From contig NZ_ANOK01000003.1 in assembly GCF_000331575.1 (NCBI RefSeq), forward strand, positions 124,001-188,000: a stretch of DNA of 64,000 nt, in the 5' to 3' direction. The position numbers and the translations under genes are program-made. The notes under the pieces are model-generated. The model did not search any database. It worked only from the letters and a program-made list of their open reading frames with translations, and was not told the DNA's origin. This DNA is from Calidifontibacillus oryziterrae (GTDB taxonomy: Bacteria > Bacillota > Bacilli > Bacillales > Bacillaceae_J). Position 1 is the stretch's first letter. Each line of letters opens with the position of its first letter. Shown here piece by piece: positions 1 to 7,923 of the stretch.

Positions 1-77
1 AAAATAATCGACATCAAAATAATAATACCAAGAACAAGACTATTTATTTTACCACTAATCCTAAGTTTGTTTAGCAT
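1..77 (-). CDS. Start of a membrane protein, possibly a chemoreceptor (partial)
   Basis: Only the first 25 or so codons are present; the gene runs off the left edge. The minus strand has a clear SD (GGAGGTT, 87-93), a 9-nt spacer and an ATG at 77-75. The peptide starts MLNKLRISGKINSLVLG and goes straight into a hydrophobic run, the usual beginning of a methyl-accepting chemotaxis protein or sensor with one short cytoplasmic stretch and a first transmembrane helix. The family assignment is an inference from this N-terminus alone; a histidine kinase or other sensor would look the same. Confidence 0.5.
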   Translation of the reverse strand, partial: MLNKLRISGKINSLVLGIIILMSII

Positions 78-145
78 AATATTTATAACCTCCAAACGAT
101 GATAATATTAGAAAATCAACCATATAATTCTATATTGTTATAATG

Positions 146-154
146 AGTATAGCA
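146..154 (-). promoter_or_regulatory. Possible extended -10 promoter for the left-edge gene
   Basis: Read on the minus strand, TGC followed by TATACT lies about 70 nt upstream of the start at 77. It fits an extended -10 element; the -35 region is poor. No SigD-type motif, which a chemoreceptor often has, was seen. Confidence 0.3.
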
Positions 155-268
155 TATTCATACTTGTGGAAATGTGAATAATCATTGAATACGCTGACCT
201 AAAGTAATCTCTAATAAGTTGTCTATATGATAAACGTGAAACGATAACATCATTAGTGGCAAATAAAA

Positions 269-298
269 AACAGGATTAGGCATTGCCTATCCTGTTTT
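269..298 (-). terminator. Intrinsic terminator of ykuE
   Basis: An 8-bp outer stem (AACAGGAT/ATCCTGTT, 269-276 and 289-296) plus an inner AGGCA/TGCCT stem with one bulged T is followed on the minus strand by a T-rich tract. The hairpin contains the ykuE stop codon. Confidence 0.8.
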
Positions 299-1162
299 GA
301 GAGTAAATATCGTTAATTCTGGTGGTGATAAAAATCGAAATGGTACTCTAGTTGTACCAATCCCTCGATTTACGTATAATTCGATCGGTCCAACTTTATA
401 AAACCCTTCATAATAGGTGGTTGCACCAATTGGGGTGAAAATCGGTCCGTAAAATGGTAATTGTACTTGTCCACCATGGCTGTGACCAGAAAGCTGGACA
501 TCAATCGGGTAATTGCCTAGCTCTTTGATAATATCTGGTTGGTGTGCCAATAAAATTGTAAAGGTTTGTAATTCAACGCCTAGCAATGTTTTATCAATAT
601 CTGGATTGCCTAGCATGGCATCGTCAAGACCACTTATAAAGATATAGTCATTTCTTTTATTAAACAGCTTTTCATGTTCATTTATTAACAATTTAAAGTC
701 TGACTCCCTCATAATATCTCGTATGATCTCAGATCCATAGCCCCCGTGATCGTGGTTTCCATAAATTGAGTATTTTCCTAATGGCGCTCGAAGTTGTTTA
801 AGGAGTGGTGCTATTTTGTTAATATCTTTGTATTTGTTTGGTGCATCAATTAAATCACCTGTAAAAAGGATAATATCGGGTGCCTGTTCATTAATAATGT
901 TTATTAGTTTTGTAAACTCATTTATAGAATAGTAATGTCCTAAATGTGTATCGCTAAATAGAACAATTCGTGTACCATCAAAGCTTTGAGGTATTTTAAA
1001 TGAATGTAATTCGTGGTTATTAATTGAAAGATTTTTAGGTTCGATAAAGCGTGCATAGCTATAGCCACCTGCTGTGAGTAGCAGGGAACCTAAACTGTAC
1101 GTAATACAATTCTTTATGAAGTTTCTTCTATTAATTTTTTTATTTATATAATTTTTTTTCAT
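287..1162 (-). CDS. ykuE: Tat-exported metallophosphoesterase, YkuE-like
   Basis: A 291-residue calcineurin-like metallophosphoesterase. The binuclear metal motifs are all visible: SDTHLGH near residue 70, TGDLID near 100, GNHDHGG near 135, and GHSHGGQ near 226. The N-terminus carries a twin-arginine motif (RRNFIK, residues 12-17) before a hydrophobic stretch ending near residue 38, so export through the Tat system is expected; B. subtilis YkuE is a known Tat substrate that stays on the cell wall. The substrate is not known from sequence. It is monocistronic with its own terminator. The start ATG has only a weak AGGTT-type SD, and the next in-frame ATG would lose the Tat signal, so the long form is kept. 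Confidence 0.9.
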   Translation of the reverse strand: MKKNYINKKINRRNFIKNCITYSLGSLLLTAGGYSYARFIEPKNLSINNHELHSFKIPQSFDGTRIVLFSDTHLGHYYSINEFTKLINIINEQAPDIILFTGDLIDAPNKYKDINKIAPLLKQLRAPLGKYSIYGNHDHGGYGSEIIRDIMRESDFKLLINEHEKLFNKRNDYIFISGLDDAMLGNPDIDKTLLGVELQTFTILLAHQPDIIKELGNYPIDVQLSGHSHGGQVQLPFYGPIFTPIGATTYYEGFYKVGPIELYVNRGIGTTRVPFRFLSPPELTIFTLKTG

Positions 1163-1309
1163 TTATATCAACCTATCTCAAATTTCTTCTATTATTTTCC
1201 ATTGTGTATGGTAATATCATATATGAAATAATACAGTAGCACATAAACTTCATTATATCATGACTTCTTAATTGTAATTGAACAATTTATATTTAATCGG
1301 GGTGAACGT

Positions 1310-3160
1310 ATGAACTATGAAATGATTTTAACTTTTATTATATTAGCTATTACTACATTATTTTTTATTAATGGCAAAATTCGCTCTGATCTAGTTGCTC
1401 TTGGCTCACTGTTAGCATTAGTACTAACAGGTATTATCACAGCTCAAGAGGCTTTAGCAGGATTCTCTAATTCTACAGTTCTAATGATTGCAGGTCTATT
1501 TATTGTTGGTGCTGGTATCTTTCGTACCGGACTCGCAAAATCGATGGGCAATAAATTACTCCCTTTAGCTGGGAAAAGTGAATTAAAATTATTAATGATC
1601 GTAATAGTTGTGACTGCAGGGTTTAGTGGGATAATGAGCAATACAGGAACAGTAGCTGTATTATTACCGGTTGTTATGAGTATGGCACTAGATATGAAGG
1701 TTAGCCCTTCAAAGTTTCTGATTCCACTTGCCTATGCTTCAAGCCTTGGGGGAGTTTTAACATTAATCGGAACACCACCAAATATGGTTGTTAGTCAAGC
1801 TATTAAAGATAGTGGATTAGGGACGTTAGGCTTTTTTGATTTTTTTCCAATAGGACTCGTTGGATTATTTGCCGGATTAATTTATATGATAACAATTGGA
1901 AGAAAAATTTTACCTGATCATATGGAAGCAACAACCTTTGATTCTGAGACTGTTTCGCCGGAAGAACTAGTTGTATTTTATAAACTTTCAAATCAAATTC
2001 ATCGGGTTTGTGTTAGCCCAAATTCAAAACTTGTTAATCAATCCTTAAAAGATAGTAAGCTAAGGGAATTATATAATATTACAGTCGTTGAGATAGAGCG
2101 TAAGCTTGGTGACTTAATGTTCTCACAAACCTTGCAGATTAATGCAACAGCAAATACTGTCATTGAAGCAGATGATAGGTTGCTCCTTATTGGAAAGCGT
2201 GAAGACGTAGTGCGTTTTATTGCTGAAAATGACTTATCGTTAGTTACAATAGAAAAGAAGTCTCTTGAAGAAAATCAGCTTGTAACTAAAAGATTTGGTC
2301 TTGCAGAAATGTTAATAACACCACATTCGAAGTTTCTGAAACGAACATTAAAGGACATACGTTTTCGCGAAAAATACCAGCTTACTGTATTGGCAATCAA
2401 CCGTAAAGGAACCTATATATATGATAATTTACTAGATGTAAAAATTCGTTTTGGTGATGCGTTACTTGTACATGGGGACTGGAAGAAAATTAAAATGTTT
2501 GCGTTTGATTCAAATGATGTAGTCGTTACTGGCAAGCTCGAAGAGGATGAGAGCCGTGCCTATTCAAAGGGAAAAGCACCGATTGCCGCCTTTAATATGG
2601 TTGTGATGATAATCCTGATGTTATTTAGTGTTGTCCCAGAAGTGATTGCGGTATTTATTTCAGCACTTCTAATGGTTGTGACTGGCTGTCTGCGAAATAT
2701 GAATGAGGGCTATAAAAGTATTAATTGGGAATCAGTCGTGTTAATTGCTGCGATGCTACCCATGTCAACAGCGTTAGAAAAAACAGGTGGGGTAAATTTT
2801 TTATCGGATGCCCTAGTACACTCTTTAGGAACATACGGGCCGTACGCTTTGTTGGCAGGATTTTATTTCGTATCAATGATTCTTAGTCAATTTATAAGCA
2901 ATACGGCAACAGCTGTTATATTTGCACCTGTTGCGATTACAACTTCACTAAATTTAGGGTTGAGTCCATATCCATTATTAATGTCTGTTGCTATCGCTGC
3001 ATCGATGGCCTTTGCAACTCCTGTTGCCACTCCACCAAATGCTCTAGTTATGGCAGCGGGGGGGTATGCTTTTAAAGATTATGTCAAAGTAGGTGTACCA
3101 CTGCAATTATTTTTAATGATTGTAATGTTAATTTTTATACCAATCTTCTTTCCTTTTTAA
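1310..3160 (+). CDS. SLC13-family (DASS) permease with two TrkA-C domains
   Basis: A 616-residue integral membrane transporter. Hydrophobic helices fill residues 1-200 and 420-616, and each half carries the SNT signature of the divalent-anion/Na+ symporter fold: SNTGTVAVLLP near 110 and SNTATAVIFAP near 530. Between the halves two soluble blocks (about 210-300 and 310-400) look like TrkA-C/RCK_C regulatory domains, a common arrangement in bacterial SLC13 proteins of this length. The substrate could be sulfate, a dicarboxylate or another anion; the sequence does not decide. The start has a GGGGTGA SD about 5 nt upstream. It stands alone between ykuE (divergent) and the aminotransferase gene, with no obvious terminator between it and the latter. 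Confidence 0.85.
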   Translation: MNYEMILTFIILAITTLFFINGKIRSDLVALGSLLALVLTGIITAQEALAGFSNSTVLMIAGLFIVGAGIFRTGLAKSMGNKLLPLAGKSELKLLMIVIVVTAGFSGIMSNTGTVAVLLPVVMSMALDMKVSPSKFLIPLAYASSLGGVLTLIGTPPNMVVSQAIKDSGLGTLGFFDFFPIGLVGLFAGLIYMITIGRKILPDHMEATTFDSETVSPEELVVFYKLSNQIHRVCVSPNSKLVNQSLKDSKLRELYNITVVEIERKLGDLMFSQTLQINATANTVIEADDRLLLIGKREDVVRFIAENDLSLVTIEKKSLEENQLVTKRFGLAEMLITPHSKFLKRTLKDIRFREKYQLTVLAINRKGTYIYDNLLDVKIRFGDALLVHGDWKKIKMFAFDSNDVVVTGKLEEDESRAYSKGKAPIAAFNMVVMIILMLFSVVPEVIAVFISALLMVVTGCLRNMNEGYKSINWESVVLIAAMLPMSTALEKTGGVNFLSDALVHSLGTYGPYALLAGFYFVSMILSQFISNTATAVIFAPVAITTSLNLGLSPYPLLMSVAIAASMAFATPVATPPNALVMAAGGYAFKDYVKVGVPLQLFLMIVMLIFIPIFFPF

Positions 3161-3317
3161 TGATTTTATTATTAATGTTGTGTTAAATGTGAATGTGGAT
3201 ACATTAACTGAGCCATAATTAAAATGATTTCTAAATGAAAAATACACATAAAATTGCAGGTATTTATTATAAATATGTGGAAAATATGTAAATGTAGAAA
3301 AAAGGAGTGTGATTGGA

Positions 3318-4496
3318 TTGTACAAGGAATTAAATCCACCTAACAGAGTATTAATGGGACCTGGACCGAGCGATGTTCATCCGAGTGTTCTGCGGTCAAT
3401 GTCGATCCCACTATTAGGTCATCTTGATCCGGCGTTTTTAGAAATTATGAACGAAACAATGGATCTATTAAGAAAAGTTTATCAGACTGAAAATAAAGTA
3501 ACGTTGGCAATGTCAGGAACTGGCAGTGCAGGTATGGAAACTATTTTTGTTAACTTAGTAGAGCCAGGTGATAAGGTCATTATTGGGGTGAATGGTCTTT
3601 TCGGACAACGAATGGTTGACGTTGCTTCAAGATGCGGTGCTGAAGTAATTCAAGTTGATGCTCCTTGGGGTGAGATCGTTCCACCAGAAAAGATAAAGGA
3701 TGCGTTAAAACAACATAAGGAAGTAAAGCTTGTTGCTGTTGTCCATTCTGAAACGTCCACTGGTGTACGGCAACCACTTGAAGAGTTAAGTGAGATTATT
3801 CATGCCCATGGTGCATTATTTGTTTGTGATATGGTAACTTCAATTGGTGGAATACCAACTAAAATCGATGAATATGGGATTGATGCAGCGTATAGCGGTA
3901 CACAAAAGTGTCTTAGTGCGCCACCAGGACTCGCTCCAGTCACATTAAGTACACGTGCTGTAGAAGCATTATCTAGACGGAAGAGTAAAGTGCAAAGCTG
4001 GTATTTAGATCTTTCCATGATTCAGAGCTATTGGAGCGAGGAACGATTCTACCATCATACAGCACCTATCACAATGGTATATTCCTTGCGTGAGGCATTA
4101 CGATTAATTGTACATGAGGGTTTGGAAAATGTATTTAAACGACATGCTTTATATGGTGGAGCACTTCATGCAGGGCTACAAGCGATGGATTTAGAGTTGT
4201 TAGTTAAAAACGAGCATCGTCTTCATCAGCTTACAGCAGTTTGTATTCCAAAAGGAATTGATGATTTACCAGTTCGAAGGCGATTACTACAAAAATATGG
4301 GCTTGAAATTGGTGGTGGATTGGGCGAGCTTAAAGGACAGATTTGGCGTATAGGTTTAATGGGTTATAATGCCCGTCAAGAAAACGTTACGTTTGCATTG
4401 GCGGCTTTAGAAGATGTATTACGTGAACAAGGGTATCATTTTATCTCGGGTGCTGCTTTAGAAGCGGCTAACCGCTTTATACGAGAAAATGAATAA
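3318..4496 (+). CDS. pucG: PLP-dependent aminotransferase, PucG type (ureidoglycine/alanine-glyoxylate)
   Basis: A 392-residue class V (fold type I) aminotransferase. The start LNPPNRVLMGPGPSDVHP, the SGTGSAGME motif, and the lysine in YSGTQKCLSAPPG (Schiff-base Lys near residue 197) match PucG of B. subtilis, which makes oxalurate/glycine from ureidoglycine and glyoxylate in purine breakdown; alanine-glyoxylate aminotransferases are very similar, so the exact reaction is inferred. The chosen start is TTG 3318, ten nt after AAGGAG (3302-3307); an upstream GTG at 3309 sits only one nt from that SD. No other purine-catabolism genes are nearby, so a role in glyoxylate or serine/glycine metabolism is equally plausible. 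Confidence 0.8.
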   Translation: MYKELNPPNRVLMGPGPSDVHPSVLRSMSIPLLGHLDPAFLEIMNETMDLLRKVYQTENKVTLAMSGTGSAGMETIFVNLVEPGDKVIIGVNGLFGQRMVDVASRCGAEVIQVDAPWGEIVPPEKIKDALKQHKEVKLVAVVHSETSTGVRQPLEELSEIIHAHGALFVCDMVTSIGGIPTKIDEYGIDAAYSGTQKCLSAPPGLAPVTLSTRAVEALSRRKSKVQSWYLDLSMIQSYWSEERFYHHTAPITMVYSLREALRLIVHEGLENVFKRHALYGGALHAGLQAMDLELLVKNEHRLHQLTAVCIPKGIDDLPVRRRLLQKYGLEIGGGLGELKGQIWRIGLMGYNARQENVTFALAALEDVLREQGYHFISGAALEAANRFIRENE

Positions 4497-4570
4497 TAAG
4501 TTTGTGAATAGAAGAAAAAATTGTGGAGATGTTATAAGTAATCGGACTAGGAAAAATCGAGGTGAACTTT

Positions 4571-4801
4571 TTGTCTCAATTTTCAATTACAATTTTAACA
4601 TTATTCACAATTATGATGGTGATAGGACTTATTTACACGATAAAAATTGGGCAAACTCAGGGTCAAAATCATCGTAGTAATAATGATTCAGCAGTTGATG
4701 ATGTTGTCCAAGCACACCCTTATACTAGAAATCCAATATTTTGGACATATTTAATAGGATTAGGAATAGCATTCGTATATATTCTTTATCGGATGATTTA
4801 G
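4571..4801 (+). CDS. Small two-helix membrane protein, function unknown
   Basis: I do not recognise this 76-residue protein. It has a hydrophobic segment at about residues 5-25, a polar hydrophilic middle rich in Asn, Gln and Asp, and a second hydrophobic segment near residues 55-73, so both termini probably lie on the same side of the membrane. The TTG at 4571 follows a GAGGTG SD (4559-4564) with a 6-nt spacer; a GTG at 4562 overlaps that SD and is unlikely. It follows the aminotransferase gene by 74 nt and ends in its own terminator. Confidence 0.6.
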   Translation: MSQFSITILTLFTIMMVIGLIYTIKIGQTQGQNHRSNNDSAVDDVVQAHPYTRNPIFWTYLIGLGIAFVYILYRMI

Positions 4802-4805
4802 ACAG

Positions 4806-4850
4806 GACAAGCCAAAAAGTGAAATGCTTTTTAGGCTTGTCTTATTTTTT
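4806..4850 (+). terminator. Intrinsic terminator
   Basis: Stem GACAAGCC (4806-4813) with GGCTTGTC (4834-4841), extended inward by A-T/G-C pairs, followed by TTATTTTTT. It ends the small membrane-protein gene. Confidence 0.85.
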
Positions 4851-5007
4851 GTCAAAATATCATTGGATTTTGTAGCGAAAAATCAACTATTTACCTGTCT
4901 AAATGTGATGGTATTTTACGAACGAAAACTCTCGAATAACATATACTACATTGATAGAATTTTATGTAAATATAGTATATCGAAAAACACCATGAAAGGA
5001 AGATCGT

Positions 5008-5139
5008 ATGAAGTTTACATGTAAAAAATGCTGCAATATTATGCAAAACTACGACAATTGCCCAATTTGTGGGGAAAAGGATCATGTTGTACCAATCGAA
5101 ATAAATATACAAAGAGGGGCTACAAATGAGCAGTCCTAG
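5008..5139 (+). CDS. 43-residue zinc-ribbon protein
   Basis: A short reading frame with a good SD (AAAGGAAG, 4995-5002) and ATG at 5008. The product has two CxxC knuckles, C5-x2-C8 and C18-x2-C21 (NCPICG), plus an extra Cys at 9, which is the layout of a small zinc ribbon. The first knuckle follows MKFT and the second ends in CGEKDH, typical of rubredoxin-like or zinc-ribbon mini-proteins that bind nucleic acid or serve as accessory subunits. The C-terminal tail after residue 26 is polar. The next gene starts 24 nt after the stop, so the two may be co-transcribed. Function unknown. Confidence 0.65.
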   Translation: MKFTCKKCCNIMQNYDNCPICGEKDHVVPIEINIQRGATNEQS

Positions 5140-5163
5140 AACAGGTTAGAAGGGGTGGGGAAA

Positions 5164-5670
5164 TTGAAGATAAAAAGAATTATGTGGACTTTATTTTTTT
5201 TCCTGGTAATTGGACAAGTTCAGTTTATATATGCCGAAAACAAACAACCTACAAAAAATGAAATTTTTACATTTTTACAGGAGGCCTTTGTAGCTCAACT
5301 TTCATTAGCAGAAAAGTACCGGACTCAACAGGAAGTTTCTGAGATCTTATCGCCGTTTTTTACAGAGGAATACCAGCTTTTATTTACTAAAGAGCATCTT
5401 TTCCTAGAACCCGAAGGGGTAATAATGTATGGTACAGATATTCCAGACTATTTTATTCCTTTTTATTCCTATAATGACAATACAAAGCTTTTGACTACCT
5501 TGGATAAAATCATTGTCTATGAATACTTTTTACCACAATTAGAAGGATCAATAATTTGGGATCAACCACATTATCAAATTTTGACAATTACAAAAACAAC
5601 TAGTGGATGGCAAATTAGTGATTATGAAATTAGTGAGGCAAAACCAGAAGAGAACGCTTCTAATGACTAG
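5164..5670 (+). CDS. Secreted protein, function unknown
   Basis: A 168-residue protein with a basic N-terminus, a hydrophobic core (WTLFFFLVIGQVQF) and a likely signal-peptidase I site after IYA near residue 24. The rest is soluble, mixed alpha/beta, with no cysteine and no motif I can name; the length and composition are like small secreted Bacillus proteins of the DUF3993 kind, but this is a guess. TTG 5164 is preferred because AGGGG (5151-5155) is 8 nt upstream; an in-frame GTG at 5155 overlaps the SD. The end of the gene forms one arm of a terminator shared with the convergent glutaredoxin gene. Confidence 0.6.
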   Translation: MKIKRIMWTLFFFLVIGQVQFIYAENKQPTKNEIFTFLQEAFVAQLSLAEKYRTQQEVSEILSPFFTEEYQLLFTKEHLFLEPEGVIMYGTDIPDYFIPFYSYNDNTKLLTTLDKIIVYEYFLPQLEGSIIWDQPHYQILTITKTTSGWQISDYEISEAKPEENASND

Positions 5671-5689
5671 GAGCGTTCTCTTCTTTTAA
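5647..5689. terminator. Bidirectional terminator inside two overlapping gene ends
   Basis: A perfect 12-bp stem, GAAGAGAACGCT (5647-5658) with AGCGTTCTCTTC (5672-5683), 13-nt loop, T-rich on both sides. It encodes the last residues of both convergent genes, whose stops overlap by 11 nt in the loop. Confidence 0.8.
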
Positions 5690-5917
5690 TAGTGCTTCAA
5701 GCAAATCTAATTGAAATCCACGAATAACTTTTTCCCCTACAACTACAGTTGGTGTCGTGTATGATTTATATTCCTTAATCATCGTTTCTCTTGCCTTGTA
5801 ATCCTTGGTAATGTTGTACTCCTCAAATAAAATATTTTCGAATGATAAGAATTCTCTAATGATCTTACTAGAGGAACAGGAATCTTGGGAAAATAAAATT
5901 ATTCTTTTATATGTCAT
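5660..5917 (-). CDS. Glutaredoxin-like protein with a CSSS active site
   Basis: An 85-residue thioredoxin-fold protein of glutaredoxin size. The N-terminal strand KRIILFSQDSC leads to an active-site segment Cys-Ser-Ser-Ser in place of the usual CPYC, and the cis-proline loop (YTTPTVVVGEK) and the following G-F turn are present. One cysteine suggests a monothiol mechanism or a non-redox role. The ATG overlaps the stop of the upstream MBL-hydrolase gene (ATGA, 5914-5917), so translation is probably coupled and the two proteins may act together. Confidence 0.75.
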   Translation of the reverse strand: MTYKRIILFSQDSCSSSKIIREFLSFENILFEEYNITKDYKARETMIKEYKSYTTPTVVVGEKVIRGFQLDLLEALLKEENAPSH

Positions 5918-6873
5918 TTTATCCCTTCTCGCTTTATTAAATAATCAACTAATCCCATGGAACAAATGTCTACATCTAATTTTATAATATCGTACACGTT
6001 ATGATTATCAGGGATATGATTTTCGGTTAAATATGTTTTAATTTTTTTAAAAAGCTGTTCGGAAATTTCATTTGTCAGTTGTTTTACGTCCTTCGTTTCG
6101 TATTTATTATATACTTCTTCTGCAGTGTCTACAAATATTGGTAACCATTTTCTTACTTTAGAATACACATCAGTAGGCTGATTACTCATTCCAAAATGTC
6201 CAAAATAAATATGATTTACATTTAAACTTTCAAATTTCCCAATTGAGTCTAGCATTGCCTCTGGGTTAAATTGATTTGGTGAGGTTGTCGGTAAATAAAA
6301 ATCAAATTCACTAATATCCTGGTAATATATCCCACAAGTATCTCCAGTAAAAATACCATTAGAGCCGCTATCATGAATACTAAAATGATGATTGGCATGA
6401 CCAGGACTATCGTAAAATGTAAGCACCCTATTTTCAAGTTGAATGGTTTCCCTATCGTGTTTAATGAGAATACGATCTTCAGGGATTGGCAAAATTGGAT
6501 TAAAAAGTTCATCAAAGGACTCACCATAAACTGCTCTTGCACCTGCAATAAGTCTAGTAGGATCGATTAGATGACGAGCACCTTTTGGGTGGACAACGAC
6601 CTTGGCATTTGGACATTCCTTTACTAATAGACCGGCACCCCCTGCATGATCTAAATGGATATGGGTAACGATAATATATTGGATATCTTTTGGATTAATG
6701 TTAAGTTTTTTTAAACCATCTACTATGTATCGGACAGATGGGCTTGCACTTGTTTCAATAATTGTTAAAGATTTGTCATGGATAACATACGTCCCGGTAC
6801 GTTTTTCCATCCCCATATCAAATATATCAAAAAACGAAATATTATTTCCTAAATCGATTGGTCTAACATTCAT
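5914..6873 (-). CDS. Metallo-beta-lactamase-fold hydrolase
   Basis: A 319-residue MBL-fold enzyme. The metal motif THIHLDHAGG near residue 85, a further His in SPGHANHH near 168, the Asp in FTGDTCG near 188, and FGHFG near 233 make a complete di-metal site. A helical C-terminal extension of about 80 residues follows. Such proteins include glyoxalase II-like, lactonase and persulfide dioxygenase families; I cannot say which. Coupling to a glutaredoxin-like gene hints at thiol or glutathione/bacillithiol-conjugate chemistry (inference). The start at 6873 is preceded by AAAGGGGG (6883-6890), 9 nt away; longer in-frame starts lack an SD. Confidence 0.8.
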   Translation of the reverse strand: MNVRPIDLGNNISFFDIFDMGMEKRTGTYVIHDKSLTIIETSASPSVRYIVDGLKKLNINPKDIQYIIVTHIHLDHAGGAGLLVKECPNAKVVVHPKGARHLIDPTRLIAGARAVYGESFDELFNPILPIPEDRILIKHDRETIQLENRVLTFYDSPGHANHHFSIHDSGSNGIFTGDTCGIYYQDISEFDFYLPTTSPNQFNPEAMLDSIGKFESLNVNHIYFGHFGMSNQPTDVYSKVRKWLPIFVDTAEEVYNKYETKDVKQLTNEISEQLFKKIKTYLTENHIPDNHNVYDIIKLDVDICSMGLVDYLIKREGIK

Positions 6874-7017
6874 ATTTTTCATCCCCCTTTCAAATAATTG
6901 TAGTGAATGTGGTTGAGATTGTAAAGTTAGGTGTTTTTTTACATATACAAAAGATAAGAATGGACTTTCCATTGGAGGTTAATTATAAAAATAACATATG
7001 ATGAAAGGAGAATAGGG

Positions 7018-7263
7018 ATGTCACTACTTAATGGGGTTCTGAAGAGATTAATGTCCTTACAGGATGAAGATAATAATGGTGAGTTAAAACAACGTTTTTT
7101 TGAAAAAAATGGTGAACGGAAGTGTAGTGTTAAATATAATGATCAAACGAAAATGTTTGAATTAGAGGTATATATGCAAGGTGAAAAACCAAAAATTTAC
7201 CAATTTGATAATGTTGATATGGTCGCTATTGACGTTTTTGATATCATGAGTGCTGATGATTAA
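7018..7263 (+). CDS. ykuJ: YkuJ-family protein (DUF1797)
   Basis: An 81-residue protein matching YkuJ along its length: the start with VLKRLMSLQ, the RxFEKNGERKCSVKY strand and the C-terminal YQFDNVDMVAIDVFD pattern. B. subtilis YkuJ has a solved small alpha/beta fold but no established function. ATG 7018 follows GAAAGGAGA with good spacing. It is divergent from the MBL gene and ends with its own hairpin terminator. Confidence 0.85.
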   Translation: MSLLNGVLKRLMSLQDEDNNGELKQRFFEKNGERKCSVKYNDQTKMFELEVYMQGEKPKIYQFDNVDMVAIDVFDIMSADD

Positions 7264-7281
7264 AAGTACATATCCCTACAA

Positions 7282-7308
7282 GGCTATCTCATTGAGATAG
7301 CTTTTTGT
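7282..7308 (+). terminator. Intrinsic terminator of ykuJ
   Basis: GCTATCTC/GAGATAGC stem with a 3-nt loop followed by TTTTTG. Confidence 0.85.
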
Positions 7309-7353
7309 TTAAAATTGGTTAGCTTAAATGTTACAATAATAGTTGGCAATTAC

Positions 7354-7367
7354 GGAAAGCGTTTACA
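7354..7367 (+). promoter_or_regulatory. Catabolite-responsive element (cre)-like site before darB
   Basis: GGAAAGCGTTTACA matches the CcpA operator consensus TGWAANCGNTNWCA at 13 of 14 positions (first T is G). It lies 48 nt before the darB start, near the likely promoter, so repression or activation by CcpA is plausible. The match is seen; the function is inferred. Confidence 0.45.
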
Positions 7368-7414
7368 TTATATATACATATTCTATATAAAATGGGAGAA
7401 GGGTTGGGGAAAGA

Positions 7415-7861
7415 TTGTATAGCTATCAAAAAGAAAATATTATTAATACTAAAATAGAAGATTTAATGATAAAATCCGAGAAGGTGGCACATGTTCAAGT
7501 TGATAATCCTTTAGAGCATGCTTTGCTAGTTTTAACAAAATCAGGGTATTCGGCAGTTCCAGTGTTAGATCGAAATTATAGGTTAAAAGGATTGATTAGT
7601 ACAACGATGATTATGGACACTATATTAGGAATTGAGTCACTTGAAACAGAAAAACTATCCTTGCTTAAGGTTGAGGATGTAATGAATTCAGATATACCTA
7701 GACTAAAGTTGAATCATGAGTTTGTTCGGGCCCTTGGATTAACGATAAATCATCCGTTTGTTTGTATTGAGGATAATATGGGAATTTTTTGCGGTATATT
7801 AACGAGAAGGTCGATCATAAAATTATTTACAAAGAATTTAACGAAATTACCTAATTCATAA
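7415..7861 (+). CDS. darB: c-di-AMP-binding CBS-domain protein DarB (YkuL/CbpB)
   Basis: A 148-residue protein made of two CBS motifs (about residues 15-70 and 85-140) and nothing else. Length, the start around KIEDLMIKSEKVAHVQ and the position near ykuJ match YkuL, now DarB. In B. subtilis DarB is a dimer that binds c-di-AMP; the apo form binds the (p)ppGpp synthetase Rel and pyruvate carboxylase. A pyruvate carboxylase gene is at 41 kb in this window. The TTG start follows a GAAGGG SD. A cre-like site upstream suggests carbon-source control. Confidence 0.85.
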   Translation: MYSYQKENIINTKIEDLMIKSEKVAHVQVDNPLEHALLVLTKSGYSAVPVLDRNYRLKGLISTTMIMDTILGIESLETEKLSLLKVEDVMNSDIPRLKLNHEFVRALGLTINHPFVCIEDNMGIFCGILTRRSIIKLFTKNLTKLPNS

Positions 7862-7873
7862 TTGGTTAAATGA

Positions 7874-7902
7874 TTGACATTCATTGAAATAAGGCCTATG
7901 CT
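7874..7902 (+). promoter_or_regulatory. SigA promoter of the Mn2+ riboswitch transcript
   Basis: TTGACA (7874-7879), exact 17-nt spacer, TATGCT (7897-7902). Transcription would start near 7909, just before the aptamer. Confidence 0.75.
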
Positions 7903-7923
7903 AAATTTAAGTAAATTATACTT

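Noticed and set aside
4824..5024. 66-codon frame across the gap before the zinc-ribbon gene
   Set aside because: No SD, starts in a terminator tail and overlaps the better-supported small gene at 5008.
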